Of a stretch of DNA of 64,000 nt, positions 1 to 12,060 are shown piece by piece; position 1 is the first letter of the stretch; every line of letters begins with the position of its first letter. Made by a program: the position numbers and the translations under genes. Origin of the DNA: Nectonema munidae (taxonomy: Eukaryota; Nematomorpha; Nectonematoida; Nectonematidae); NCBI GenBank assembly GCA_030549495.1, contig JAUIRK010001035.1:372001-436000 (forward strand), written 5' to 3'. A model generated the notes under the pieces. It saw nothing but the letters and a program-made list of their open reading frames with translations, made no database searches and had not been told where the DNA came from.

Positions 1-1298
1 ACAAAATATACAGACAATTTTGTATACACCCAAATCTTTATTATTTTAAAATTCTTCAAATTTGGAGGTGGGGTGGCTCAAAAACTATAGGCACGGCATT
101 GTTCATGACTAAAAGACATACTTTCTTCAGCCAATTTTTCGAGTGTTTCATGCAGATCATAGAATTCATTAGTCCCGGTTATAAACCTACCAAAACCAGA
201 GTTAACTCACTTGTTAAGACTCACTCGGTCTTCACGGTTAGACAGTTAACTTGATACATCATATTAACTTGAATATTTAAACAATTTCAAATATTATTAG
301 GCATTAATCCTTAAATATAACATATTTTATTACTAAGTTGTATATTAATGCAAAAGTTCCCTCAATTATGTTATCAATTATTTATAGCACATTACAATAT
401 TAAATATTTTTTCTCAGAGCGCCCTCACTCTCTTAACTACATATATTGTTTATATAAAAATGCTTTTCCGATTCCTTAGACATTATGAGCGTTTTAAAAC
501 TTGATTCATTTTTTATAAAGACACAAAATGATTACAAATTGAAAAGTTACATGTCATCGTATATACCATATTAACACTTTTTTACATAAGCCTTGACACA
601 TTCAAACAATTATAGCGTAAATACTTTTATTATATGTTATATATTAAAGTAAAAACGCGAGTTAATTTTTTTATTACCGAATTTAGAATTTTTTGCGTTT
701 TCACGAATACCAAGCTTGACAAAACGCGTATAAATTGCCTCCTAAATGATAGCATCTACGTTTATCTTAACAATTGGTTGTCCATTTTCTTTCAGGTTTT
801 CAAGGTGGTATTTTGAGGAATGTGGAGTAGCATCTCTTTGTTGACTATAACATCATGTGGTTCAAGTATAGCAAAAAGAGAGACACTAAGGCGATAATAT
901 ATAGAGAAGAATTTTCTCTACTGATACGCTTAAAGTGAAAAGTGAAGTCTGTTGACAATTAACAATATCACACTCAAATCCTGTCAATCATGATATATTA
1001 CATTTTAATTGGCTACAGCAAATTTTAGTGAATTAGCTTACAATATTATACTCTGCTTTATAGCTAATCTGTTTTCACATACAAGATTAGATCTAAGAAA
1101 AAGGGAGTTACACAGCCATAGATTTGTATCATTGTAAGTTATCTACTTATTATTTTATTATAATAATTTTGGTATTTATGACTTGCGTTTTAGGCATTTT
1201 AACGAATACGATTAATAAAACCGAGATTCAAAACTGGGACAATTCCAAAAAACAGAACGTCTGGCAACTCTATGCATAGATGACTATATTTTTCAAGG
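1..1298. other. AT-rich intergenic, no gene recognised
   Basis: No reading frame here resembles a known family. The longest frames are about 60 codons and have no recognisable domain. No terminal inverted repeats or tandem arrays stood out. Confidence 0.5.
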
Positions 1299-1613
1299 TA
1301 GTAGAACCTGCGTTTTACGTACCCTGATTTTACGTCCTCGCCAAATGATCGATGACGTCATCTTTTTGGTCATTAAATGCATTATTAATACGTTTTTTGT
1401 TTGTGATTTTATGTATTAAAAAGTTTTTAAAGTTCTTTGTAAGACTTCTTTAGCTGCCATAGTCCCTCACGTCGTACACGGTGTGACCATGTGTAATACA
1501 GGCTAGGATTTTCGTGTTGTATGTCAATTTAAAGGTCAATCGGGATTTTACGAATCCTACGTTTTACGCCCGCCGTTCGGTCCTGTGCCGTACGTAAAAC
1601 GTGGGTTCTAGTG
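1299..1613. mobile_element. pogo/Tigger-type MITE (non-autonomous)
   Basis: The two ends are inverted copies of one another. The left end reads TAGTAGAACCTGCGTTTTAC and the right end, reverse-complemented, reads CACTAGAACCCACGTTTTAC. The right end abuts a TA dinucleotide at 1614-1615, as expected for Tc1/mariner-pogo insertions. Inside, the motif GATTTTACG recurs near both ends. There is no coding capacity. Pogo elements classically begin CAGTRNAACC, so the ends fit that group with a little decay, and a decayed Tigger transposase at 58.9 kb shows the superfamily is present in this genome. Family assignment is by ends only. Confidence 0.6.
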
Positions 1614-1670
1614 TATGTTTGAAACGCGCCTTTATTTAAACTGCCGTTTTACTGTAAAAATGTAAGTTAA

Positions 1671-1798
1671 CCCATTTAAGACCAAGCAAAGCAGACATCT
1701 AAAAAAAACGCAGACGATTTATATTCAAAGTCATTGAAAAAAGCAGACGAAGATGAAATTACTTATGTTCCAAAATAGGAACATTGGTCGTAAATGGG
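1671..1798. mobile_element. piggyBac-type MITE, copy 1
   Basis: A 128-bp element begins CCCATTTAAGACCAA and ends in the inverted copy TTGGTCGTAAATGGG. It is flanked on both sides by TTAA (1667-1670 and 1799-1802), the hallmark target duplication of piggyBac transposons. It has no open frame. A second copy with the same internal sequence and the same TTAA flanks lies at 52291-52419. The two are about 85-90% alike by eye, so the family is real and the boundaries are precise. Confidence 0.85.
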
Positions 1799-1802
1799 TT
1801 AA

Positions 1803-2600
1803 CCCGTAAATGATCAGAATAATCAGGCGATATATTATGTGAAGCAGAAGATTTGTATTAAAATCAATAATAAACGCAGACAATTTTATTTTTGTAAAGT
1901 GGGCTCTGGTCTTTAACGTGTAACGGAAAGATTTGTGATAATCGTCGAAAGCTTATTTGCCGTCTGATGATGTGTGAAGATGAAAAGTTTTGGACAATGT
2001 TGTGTTAAATAATATTGATACCTAGAGTGCCTTATTCATGAGATGGACTGCCTCTAAGTGACTAATTAATCATGACCGGTCGGTGCTCAATGTTCATTGA
2101 AGATAGAACAGCGCTAAGCTAAGTAACTCGCATCTATAGCAATGCCTACCAAGCTATGCTCAGTGGTACAATAGTGCGGAGGCAGGAATCTTTAGTTTGG
2201 CACATAAATACTTTTAGAAAGCCTGATTAAACATTTTATATGTACCCATTGTAATCGTCTTTAGAATTTATTTTTGATAAAATAAAGGATAAATCCACAA
2301 AGGCATTGCTTTTTAAAATAGAAACTGGGGATTTTGTACTGGAAAACTAAATTTCAATGTCACAAAAATAAAATTAATACACTTTTTTTTATAAGCGACT
2401 CGATTTTCTGAATGAGACCTCAGGTTACTAATGGTGAAAGGCTTTTCCAGGCGTCAAGTTGCGTAGCATAATTTTTAATTATTTAAAATGTTTTGTTAAA
2501 TTATAATTTTTATGAAAAAGTTAATATAAATAGAAAATTGTTGGATCATATTAAGAACGATCACGCTAAATACATCAATTGAAGAACATTAATTCTTATT
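1803..2600. other. intergenic, nothing recognised
   Basis: There is no frame with family similarity. The last 100-200 bases may already be the 5' part of the LINE that starts coding at 2611, but no boundary or target duplication is visible. Confidence 0.4.
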
Positions 2601-2610
2601 CCCAAGAATA

Positions 2611-5600
2611 TTGTGCTTCGTTGATAGTAAAATAAAAATTATCTCTTTAAATGTACAATCTTTAAAATCGAAATTTACTGAGCTAGAATTTTTTATAAAT
2701 TATACTAATTCTGTTTCATCACATCCTATTTCAATTATTTGTCTTCAAGAGACTTGGTTAGGTGAACATGATTTTACGTGCTACAATATACCTTTTAATA
2801 AATTTGTGAATTTTAAGAAATCCATTTCTTCACATTGTGGTCTTGCCTTTTATATCCATCAGTCATTTGAATTTTCAATATTGAAAAATGGTGTGTTTTC
2901 AAATACTTATGAATTTGCCAGTGTATCAATTTTTTTAAATAGCACTAAACTCAATATTTATAATTTTTATAGAAAACCATCAAATTATTCTGATGATATT
3001 AACTCATTCTTGCATGATTTTGATATTTTAATTAGTAATTTTTCTAATACTTCACAAAACTTGTTGCTCGGTGATTTTAATTTTAATTTACTTGAAAGTT
3101 TTTCGAACATACATGTTTCTTCTTTTTTAAATATCTTGAATTCAGCTTCTCTCATTCCTAGGATAAATTCTTTGGCTTTTAGACAATTTCTTCATTCCTG
3201 TTAATAGAATTTCATCTAAATCTTATGTTGTCCAGACTCACATATCGGATCATTTTCCTATTTTACTCACGCTATGCTCTAATTCTGATAAAATGTCAAG
3301 GGATAACTTTGTGGTCAAATTTAATGAAAGAAAATTTGCTGATACTTTTTCTAAATTCAATCTTACGAATTGTTTTTCTTCTGATGATCCTGAATTCATA
3401 GCCAAACGCATAAATGATAACTTGATTATGATCAAGCAAGCCTGTAAGACTACTCAGTATATACACAGAACAAATAAATATAAATGTCATAAGTCACCTT
3501 GGATGAATGTTGAAATACTGACCTTAATAATACATAGAGACAAATTATATAGAAAAATGAAATTCAAATTAATTTCTTCAGAATTAAAGGGTGAGTACGT
3601 TAAAATAAGAAATAAGGTAAAATACACTATTAGGAAAGCTAAAATAGCTTATTATGATAAATGTCTTGGTTCGAGCGCATATGATATAAAATCTACTTGG
3701 AAAATGATCAATTCTATAATCAGACCTCAGAAAAAAAATTAATTCCTTCCCTGACAATTGATAAAAGAGAAGTAACTGACTCATTAGAAATAGCCGAAAT
3801 CTTTAATAATCATTTTAATTATTATTCAGAACATATCTCGGATAGTAATAATATTTTAAAATACTTACCTTACAATGAATTATTCTTTGAGTTTAACCAA
3901 ATAAGTCTCAATGATGTACTCATTGCCATAGATAATTAAAAAAAAAGTAAATGTGAGGACATTTATGGCTTAACCCCTTCCGATATTAAACTCGTTAGAA
4001 ACGATATTGCATCACCCCTTATGAAATTATTCAATTTGTGCACTCGACTTGGTGTATTTCCTAGAGTTTTTAAAACTTCCAATGTAATTCCAATTTTAAA
4101 AAAAGGTGATACTTCTAATGTAAAAAATTATAGACCGATATCTCTTATTCCCACACTTTCCAAAATCCTTGAAAGAATATTATACAACCAGATTAACCAC
4201 CACTTTAATTATAATTCTTTATTTTATTCTCGACAATTTGTGTTTAGAAGAGGCTACTCTACAGAAATGTATCATTCTATATTCATTAGTAAAGTTGTGA
4301 ATGCTCTCGAACATAAACAGAAAGAAAAAAGAAAAAAATAAAACTTTTTTTATTGACCTTAAAAAAGCCTTTGATTCCATTCCTTATGTCTTACTTTTAA
4401 AAAAGCTTGAATTATATGGTTTTTCAAATTTAGCTATTAAATTTTTTCATTCCTATTTTCATGAAAGATCTCAAACAGTATTTGTAAACAATTTCTCATC
4501 ACTTCCATTAAAATTGCAAAATGGAGTTCCCCAAGGTTCTGTCCTTGGTCCGTTGTTGTTCTCTATTTATATCAATGACTTACCTAATTCATCAATAAAG
4601 GGCGAATTTATGCTGTTTGCCGACGATATTTCTCTGATATTGACAGATGCTGTCCTTGACAATGAAATGATTTTATCTACTTTCAATGAAATAAAATGTT
4701 GGTTGAATTTCAATTCTTTGAACATGAATGAAAATAAATCTTACTGTATTGATTTTTCAAATCTAAAACAAAGAAATGATTTTACTGAAATACTTAGCAA
4801 AACAGGAGTGTCTTTGGTGAGAAAGTTTAACCTTTTAGGTCTCATCATTAATGAAAAACTTAAATGGAACGATCATGTCCTTTATGTGTGTAATAAACTT
4901 TCGTATGTTACAGGAGTTTTAAAATATTGCAGAAAATTTCTCTCTTCCCACTGTTTAATACTTCTTTACAAATCTCTTTTTCTCCCTCATTTACACTATA
5001 GTGTTGTAAATTGGGGTCACTCTTCCACCAACAAGTTACTGTCTCTTCAAAAAAAAACACTTAGACTAATGTTTTTCAAAAGTTACTTTGCACATACATC
5101 TCTGTTATTCTATCAAATTTCTTCTCTAAAAGTGTCTGATATATATAAACTAAAGCTTGCAATTCTTACACTGAAATACGTTAGTCACTGGCTACCTGAT
5201 ACTTTCTATAAATTAATCTCGTATAATTACGAAAAACAAAGATGCTCACCTCGATTCACAGAAAACATGATAGTCCCACCGTACAAACGTTCTAATTCTA
5301 AGCAAGCTATTGAGTATAAAATGTCACAATTTTATAATTCAAATATAAATTTTTTTCGCATTAACTTGTATTCTATCAAAGGCTTTAAAAAAACTTGTGA
5401 ATGACACATTTTTATCTGATTATAACAAAGTCTGTTCGACTATTAATTGTTACTCATGTAATAAATAGATATATATTCGTATTTATATATATATATATAT
5501 ATTTTTAAATAATTACTTATGTTATTATCTTATTTATGTTTTCACCTGTGATTTTTGAGTTAAATGTTGTAACCTATAAATATCTGCCATACAAGCGGTC

Positions 5601-5720
5601 ATTTCTGACTATTTGTGCAGTTCGTATCTTAATGTTAAATGTTACCTACATCTGTTTCAATATATACATTGTTTTGTAATCTGTTCATAGTCTTAATAAA
5701 TATCTTATCTTAAAAAAAAA
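2611..5720 (+). mobile_element. LINE A: APE endonuclease plus reverse transcriptase, decayed
   Basis: This is a non-LTR retrotransposon ORF2. An apurinic-type endonuclease runs from 2611 to about 3290, with motifs ISLNVQSLKSK, CLQETWL, LLGDFNFNLL and the closing SDHFPI. A linker follows, then a reverse transcriptase with NYRPISLIP (about 4118), FIDLKKAFDSIP (about 4340), PQGSVLGPLLFSIYINDLP and the catalytic FADD (about 4614-4625). The C-terminal thumb runs to 5404. The best fit is the CR1/Jockey side of the LINE tree. No ORF1 is visible, so it is probably 5'-truncated. The frame is broken about four times: near 3180, in the A-run at 3728-3736, by a stop at 3937-3939, and in the A-rich stretch at 4320-4340. 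The 3' end, from about 5694, reads AATAAATATCTTATCTTA followed by an A-rich tail. Confidence 0.9.
5484..5502. repeat. (AT)n microsatellite in LINE A 3' UTR
   Basis: A run of alternating T and A lies between the LINE stop codon and its 3' tail. Confidence 0.8.
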
Positions 5721-5730
5721 ATAAATAAAA

Positions 5731-6650
5731 GTCACCGCCAGAACACTCATATTAAGAAAATGGAGCATTAAGTTATAATAAAAAATTATTACACAGCATA
5801 TCAGATGTCCCCATTTTTGTAATGAAAATTTTTATTTAGCAAAAAATGATGATATTGTAATTGAAATTATTGATTTATATTTGAGAGATTATTTGTTTTG
5901 ACATGTCCAATCCTTTCTATTATGAATTCTTGAAGAATTTGTTCAATTCATTTGATGTTTACAACATTTACAAAAAACATTTGTCTTTAACAAAGTTTGC
6001 CTCTTCATCCTATTGATTACTGATGAAGTATTATTTTCGTTTAGAAGAGGTAAAACAACATCTTGAAGAAATATTTTTTCAGACATTTTACAAAGAATGT
6101 ATATAAGGGGAAAAATCAAGTAGTAAAATAATTGATGAAACCATAATAACTTATCAAAGAAAAAATTCTTATCGAGAAAATACACGCGTATCTATTCTTA
6201 TTTGGAAAAGACACCGTCAATGTGTTCATATGAAGAACAATAACCCTTAAGCTTTTGGGGTGATTGTTCTACACCTGATCCAAATCCTTATTCAAAATTT
6301 CTTAAAAGATAAATTTTCGAGCACCATGATCATTAAAAGATCTTTACTACCAACTGGAGAAGGAGGGTTACTTGTAGATAAGTTCATCAGTTTTTGTATA
6401 AATAAAAAAAAAAAGAATTAACAGTACAAATAACAAAGGCCAACGCAATTATTCTTGCACAACGTTTTAAAAGCGATTTTAACTAAATTTAGGGTGGAGA
6501 ATCCAAATATGACTTTGGTTTTGGTGAATCAAATCAAATTTTTGAGATAAGCTATATGACACTTTTGCTAACAATTGGATCAAATTTAAGCTTTTTCTTA
6601 TACATGTATAGATAAACAATTGATATAGCTGAAAATTGGAAAGATTTTGT
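5731..6650. other. AT-rich, no gene recognised
   Basis: Only short frames without family similarity. An 80-codon minus-strand frame near 5943-6185 has no recognisable domain and lies in low-complexity sequence. Confidence 0.4.
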
Positions 6651-6654
6651 TCTT

Positions 6655-6905
6655 GAAATATACCTAGAAAAAAAATACGAGAACAAATTTATTATTTCGG
6701 ACACCACGATATCCATAGTCATAAGAGAAAATTAAAATAATGTGTGTATGGAATCATAAATAAGAGAGAGAATTTTTTGATTTGATGAGATAGACACATT
6801 ATTTTATTCTCCTCTTATGACTATGGACATCGTGGTGTCCGAAATATTAAATTAATAAATCTCCTGCATTTTGTATTGTTCTCATATTTTTTTCTAGATA
6901 TATAG
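6655..6905. repeat. Foldback (inverted-repeat) element
   Basis: The left arm, about 6655-6750, is an imperfect inverted copy of the right arm, about 6790-6905. The core TTTCGGACACCACGAT of the left arm reappears reverse-complemented at about 6827-6842, and the outer part (TCTAGAAAAAAA-TA-GAGAACAA) also matches. There is no coding sequence. It is probably a MITE, but no target duplication could be assigned, so the superfamily is left open. Confidence 0.65.
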
Positions 6906-8590
6906 ATAAACATTTTCAGTATTTTAATTTGTATTTTTCTATTAATTGATTAAACTAAATTGCAAATTAATAATAAAGTGTATAAAACATTGAAGGTTAG
7001 CATAAATCCTCTACTTAATACAAATCACCAATCTGGTTTAGTTGTAATCAATTTTTGTTTTTTATAAATAAACGAAGAACAAGAGTGCGATTGGGCCTCA
7101 TAGTCGCCTGAATGTATAAGTGCCTGAAATAATGTATAAAAACCTGAGAGAAGATTGAAAAGTTACAATGGCGCAATGCTTAGGATATCGATGAACGAAG
7201 TTTCATAGATAGAGGAAAAATGAGTACTTTTGAAAATAAAAACAAAATATTAATGCTAAGAGTGTATCGATAAGGAACAATATAAAGTAATTAGAAAGGA
7301 GAAGAGTGACTTGAAAGAAATGTGGCATCGATCTGGAGTAGATCTAAAACTAACGAAAGCCAGACGTAAAATCTACTAGAAGTATATATTTTTTAAATAA
7401 TGTAAAAAGAGCTTTTTTAGTATGATTCATGACATGTTGATTTCAATCAATGCCGATTCAGCTTTATATCTTTCGGATGAGTGTGAAAATGCCTATAAAT
7501 GTTTAATCCTACATTTATTGAATTTATATTGATGCTAAATTTTTATATCCAGTACAATATAAAATAGAATTATTCATTTTCAAAAGTTTCTACAAAACAA
7601 AGGATAAGTAGTAATAACATATTGTCGTCAATTTATGATCGATTTGCGTGATTTAAATCTTGAATAAAACACCAAGCGATTTTAGAAGGTCGGTATCAAA
7701 GTCCAAAATAGCATTACACACAATACATGCATTCCACAATTTTGGGATTTAAACAATGGCTCTTAAAAACTTATCAAATTTTTTTATCGACAAAATTTAG
7801 ATAAACTTCGACATGCCGGAATACGTTCGTTCTCTTTTGTTTGATTTGTGACATGAAATTTTCGTTTTTTGATATTTCTCAGTATGAACTATCTTATCTT
7901 AGAGAAGATATTTCCAAAATATAGATACGTATAAGAAAAGCAAAAATATGATATAGCTAAAAGAACTAAAGAGAAAAAAATAATTTTAAACCTGAAATTG
8001 CTCTTTACAGGAATTTAGAGTGGCGTAGTTTCACCTCTTCCTTGGTTGATTCATTTTCAAGCGAGAATCGTTTCAGTGGATGAGTCTTTTTTTGAAAATG
8101 TTTATCTTTGCCGCCATTAAGTCAGTTAACATGGTTCTAGAAAAAAGGCGTTGGAGTGAAAAGGCGTTTCTACAACATCACCATACCCTTTTGAAGCAAA
8201 AGGTAATTACAATCGCAGCATGCTATATAATTTTTCAATTGTTAAATTAGAATTTAACTCAATAAACCAACAACCCTAAATGAAATTTGATTATTATTAA
8301 TTTTGGAAAAATCGAATTCTTGAATTTAATTCCTTCTATATTTTGAAGGTTTTTGACTTAGTTGAGAGGTTGCAGATTAGAAGTTGGGTGACATAAACTT
8401 GTCAAAAAAGATTTAAGATGGTAAAAATTTTCCAGCATTACATTTTAGGAATTATTTTTTATTTATCACAATATCTTTTTGTTTAAACGTTAACAAATTT
8501 TCACTTCATTTCAATGTGTTTTCTAACATCAATCTTTTATTATAATTTCATTGGCGTGTTATATCTATCTATATATATATATTGCTGCAT
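6906..8590. other. AT-rich, no gene recognised
   Basis: No frame longer than about 60 codons has family similarity, and no terminal repeats were found. Confidence 0.4.
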
Positions 8591-8599
8591 TAAAAAACA

Positions 8600-8950
8600 A
8601 AATGTGTTTTGTGCCATGCTGTCTTGAATGTTGTCTCGATGAAAGCATGAAAACTTGAAAACCACTTTTAAACGAAAACGATATCCAAAACACACAAAGA
8701 AACTTGTTAAACCGTGTATTTTGAAAGGAGTAAGTCTTTATTTGGCAAAACACTCCAAAGATGAAAGATCAATTAGCCTTTTTAAATAATATAATAGAAA
8801 GACGTATTTTTAGAATATCTTTTGACGTGGATCAACAGATTGTGGCAAAACTAAAGGTTTCACCCGTGTTCTATCTTCAATTCTACGAGTTAACAGAGGT
8901 AGGCATTAAACGATTTAACAGATTTGTGTTCTCAACTTCTAGACATTAAA
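8600..8950 (+). mobile_element. hAT (ZBED5-like) transposase N-terminal fragment
   Basis: The reading crosses frames. A worn BED zinc-finger remnant (CFV-C...C then a KPLL-like stretch) covers 8600-8670. It is followed by KKLVKPCILKGVSLYLAKHSK (about 8695-8757), which matches the 'IGE.L..P....' segment of ZBED5-like transposases. Then, from about 8761, come LNNIIERRIF, FDVDQQIVAKLK and SPVFYLQFYELTEV, which align to the family's 'LSNDTI.RRI...VE.Q...KLK.S..F.LQLDESTDV'. Only the first third of a transposase remains and at least two frame changes are visible. No ends were found. Confidence 0.7.
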
Positions 8951-10440
8951 TGCTGACATTAAATACGCTAGCGAATTCTAGTTTTAAATTCATTTGAAAC
9001 CATTAGAAAATTATAATATTTTTTGGGAAAAGTTTCATATTTTTTCATGAAGAACGCTTTCAACAGGGAAAAGTATGTACGGTCTATATATGAGAATCCG
9101 GGACGGTCCAGTAATATGCTCAGTTTTGCGGGACCCACTCTTAAATTGCAAGTGGGGTGTTTTTTTAAAATTTACTGCTGGGTTGGTGTTTGTCCATTCA
9201 ATATTCCTTGCTATTTATTTAATCATTAGAAAATCAAAATTATTGCATTAATAATTTGTAGTATCATTGAAATCATAGTTCACTGCATGATCCACTGCTT
9301 TCAAGATGTGGTTGATTCTGTAATCATAATTATAAATTATTTAAAAAACTACAGCTCTCGATCTGGTAATTTAAAGAAGTATATAAAGACATCGATGCTT
9401 ACTACGAAGTCTTCATTTTCTACATAACAATACATTGGTTTTCAGAATGAAGCATTGTTGTTGTAGCTTCGAGATAAAAAAAAGTTGCTTTGCATACCTT
9501 TTTGGCATTTTTGCCATCTGAAACAACTAAATTTAAAACTTCAAGAAAAATAAACACATATCCTCCTTTTTCAAATTAGTCTTCATGCATTTATTTTAAA
9601 ACTAGAGAACCTTCGGAAAAGCGATTTTGGAAATATCGCTTTGTTTGAAAAATTTTGTGGATTTATAGATGAGACTCATGTCTATCTAAATCAGTTCTTC
9701 AAATTATAATTACTAAAGATCTTCAGTTTTCCAGAACTACCACAAGAACAAAGATCTTTGGTAAGTAATCAATTTTGTAATGAATTCATACATCTAGACT
9801 CGCAGATGAAACAAAAAAAAACTAGATTTAATTGTTCCGTATTTTGTAGATGGCATGATATTGCATCTAACAAGCATTAGACCATGAATTTCAAAGCTTG
9901 CTGTTCAAATACAAATGCACACTTCGCAATATTCCAGCTAAATAGCTCAATATTGTGATTTAGTTTACTAATAAATAATTAAGACACCGGAAAATTTTTG
10001 GGTTAAATGTTTCTTTCGATTTTCTTCACAGTGTTGGGTTGCAGATTCAGAGAAATATTATCGGACTCGGACTCTAAAGGTAAAGGGACCGGGGGGTTTT
10101 TTTTTAGGAGGGGCCACTTTGCCCCCTTTTTTTTAAGATGGAGAAAACAGGTTTGGTGGTGGAGAACTTCGGTTATTTAAACCCCCTATCTTACTAACCT
10201 TTCTTTCTGGTCTTTTTTTTTAGTTCCATTCCCTCTTTAAATAAAAAAAAAAATATATTAAAAATATATAAACCCAACACTTACTTCCCACTCCATATGT
10301 TTACAAAAAGTAATCTTAAATTTTTCATTTTTTAACTACTAAATTTTATGGAACGCCGACTCATATCCCTTTAAAATCTCCGAATCAGACATCCTGCTTC
10401 AAAGAAAATAAAATTGAAAAATACGCTACTGTAAGTAGAG
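8951..10440. other. Intergenic, partly low-complexity
   Basis: No gene is recognised. Around 10018-10400 there are homopolymer runs (T, G, C) and a GGACTCGGACTC motif shared with the GAGTC-rich repeat family seen at 57.5-60.8 kb. This suggests an old MITE of that family. Confidence 0.4.
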
Positions 10441-10699
10441 GTTGGTACCTTTCAAGCTTTCAAAATTATGTTTGTTGATTAAACTTGGGCTTCGATATTA
10501 CTTTTTCCATGCGAGTTCACAGAAACAATTTTGCGATGTTTTAAGTCAGGATGATATAATACCCGTTTTCAAAATAACAAAATGCTTTAATTTATATATT
10601 TGGAAAAGGGGAATTATATATGACGTTTTTAATAAACAAAATTTTCCTTTGTTTAGATAATGTTAAATCAGTGTATACTCTCTTCCTTCCTATAACACT

Positions 10700-11968
10700 A
10701 TGCCATTATCAAAAGAAGAGAACTTAGAATTAAGAAGTCATTACTTGGGAGAATCGTGTAGCCTGTTTTTCAGGGAGAATCCTTTAAAGATAGAAAAAAG
10801 CGCCTACCAATACATGTTTGATGAAAGAGGTAACCGCTACTTAGATTGCATAAACAATGTTGCACACGTTGGACATTGCCATTCCGAAATAGCGAAAGCT
10901 GTGTTTGAACAAATGCTGCAGCAAAATACGAACTCACGCTTCTTACACGACAACATCGTCGAGTTGAGCGCAAAGCTGAGCCAAACACTGCCCAAAATGC
11001 TGCATAAGTGGTTTTATACAAACTCCGGTTCCGAAGCCAATGATTTAGCGATGCAACTTGCGATGGAGTATACGAGGGGCAGTGAATTCATTGTGATGGA
11101 AGGAGGATACCATGGACACACCCTAGCTACACTGAGTATCAGTTCGTACAAGCAAAGAATACAATCAGGAGTTCATGTATACAGTCTGCCAACTGCGCAG
11201 TCCAAAGATGTCGACGTCTATCGCAATCAAATAAAGCAGATGATAGAAGAAAGGGTGACGAAAAAAGGGAAGCGGTTAGCGGGATTTATCTGCGAAAGTG
11301 CGCTTAGTTGTGGTGGTCAGTACTTGTTGCCACGTGGCTTCCTCCAAGAAGTGTATTCACAGGTGAGGAAGATGGGTGGTATTTGTATTGCCGATGAAGT
11401 CCAAACAGGCTTTGGAAGACTTGGGAAAGTTTTTTGGGGATTTGAGCTTCAAAAAGTCATACCAGATATCATCACAATGGGTAAAGCGATGGGCAATGGA
11501 TACCCGATTTCTGCTGTGGTTACGAAAAGTAACATCTCTATAGCTCTTGCCAACTCTGGATTAACGTATTTCAACACTTTTGCTGGAAATCCTGTAGCGT
11601 GTGTCACAACACTCACCATGCTAAAAGTACTCAAGCAAGACAAGTTACAGGAAAACGCTGTTGAAGTAGGTAGTCATCTTTTAAATCGCTTAACAGAAGT
11701 GAAGGAAATGTTTTCCAATTTTATCGCTGATGTCAGAGGACTCGGTTTTTTCATCGGAATAGAAATCTCTTGCCACCCAAATAACTCGTCGGATGCTAAA
11801 ACAGCCAAGAAAATCGTGGAAAAGATGAGAGATTTGTTTGTTATTCTTTCTATTGATGGAATGAATTACAACGTGATAAAGATTAAGCCACCCATGTGCT
11901 TCACCAAAAAGAACGCAGACGAAGTCGTTGATAAACTAGTTATAGTTTTGACAAACATCAATAACTAA
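10700..11968 (+). CDS. PLP-dependent phospho-lyase, ETNPPL/PHYKPL (AGXT2-like) family
   Basis: A complete 422-residue class-III aminotransferase-fold protein in one exon. Visible landmarks are the substrate and cofactor loop NSGSEAND (residues 108-115), the GGYHGHT stretch that contacts PLP, DEVQTGFGR with the PLP-ring aspartate D232, and the Schiff-base lysine K262 in ITMGKAMGNGYP. Near the C-terminus, NVIKIKPPMCFTKKNAD is characteristic of the branch holding ethanolamine-phosphate phospho-lyase (ETNPPL) and 5-phosphohydroxylysine phospho-lyase (PHYKPL). Those enzymes use PLP to eliminate phosphate and ammonia from their substrate. The sequence alone does not tell me which of the two it is. 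It is somewhat shorter than the vertebrate proteins (about 450-500 residues), lacking their C-terminal extension. The start is the first in-frame Met and agrees with the family N-terminus. A poly(A) signal AATAAA lies at 12055-12060. The lack of introns contrasts with CHMP1 and CAND1 in this window. Confidence 0.93.
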   Translation: MPLSKEENLELRSHYLGESCSLFFRENPLKIEKSAYQYMFDERGNRYLDCINNVAHVGHCHSEIAKAVFEQMLQQNTNSRFLHDNIVELSAKLSQTLPKMLHKWFYTNSGSEANDLAMQLAMEYTRGSEFIVMEGGYHGHTLATLSISSYKQRIQSGVHVYSLPTAQSKDVDVYRNQIKQMIEERVTKKGKRLAGFICESALSCGGQYLLPRGFLQEVYSQVRKMGGICIADEVQTGFGRLGKVFWGFELQKVIPDIITMGKAMGNGYPISAVVTKSNISIALANSGLTYFNTFAGNPVACVTTLTMLKVLKQDKLQENAVEVGSHLLNRLTEVKEMFSNFIADVRGLGFFIGIEISCHPNNSSDAKTAKKIVEKMRDLFVILSIDGMNYNVIKIKPPMCFTKKNADEVVDKLVIVLTNINN

Positions 11969-12054
11969 AAAAGACTTAGGATGCGTGTTTCATTTTTACA
12001 ATATTTTGTCACAAATTTTTGAAAAATTTGTAATTATTTTTATCATAGTAAATC

Positions 12055-12060
12055 AATAAA
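12055..12060 (+). promoter_or_regulatory. Poly(A) signal of the PLP phospho-lyase gene
   Basis: Canonical AATAAA about 87 bases after the stop codon, in an AT-rich 3' UTR. Position and sequence fit; no transcript evidence is available. Confidence 0.5.

Noticed and set aside
10442-10660. 72-codon plus-strand frame before the phospho-lyase
   Set aside because: No family similarity and AT-rich composition; more likely 5' flanking or untranslated sequence.
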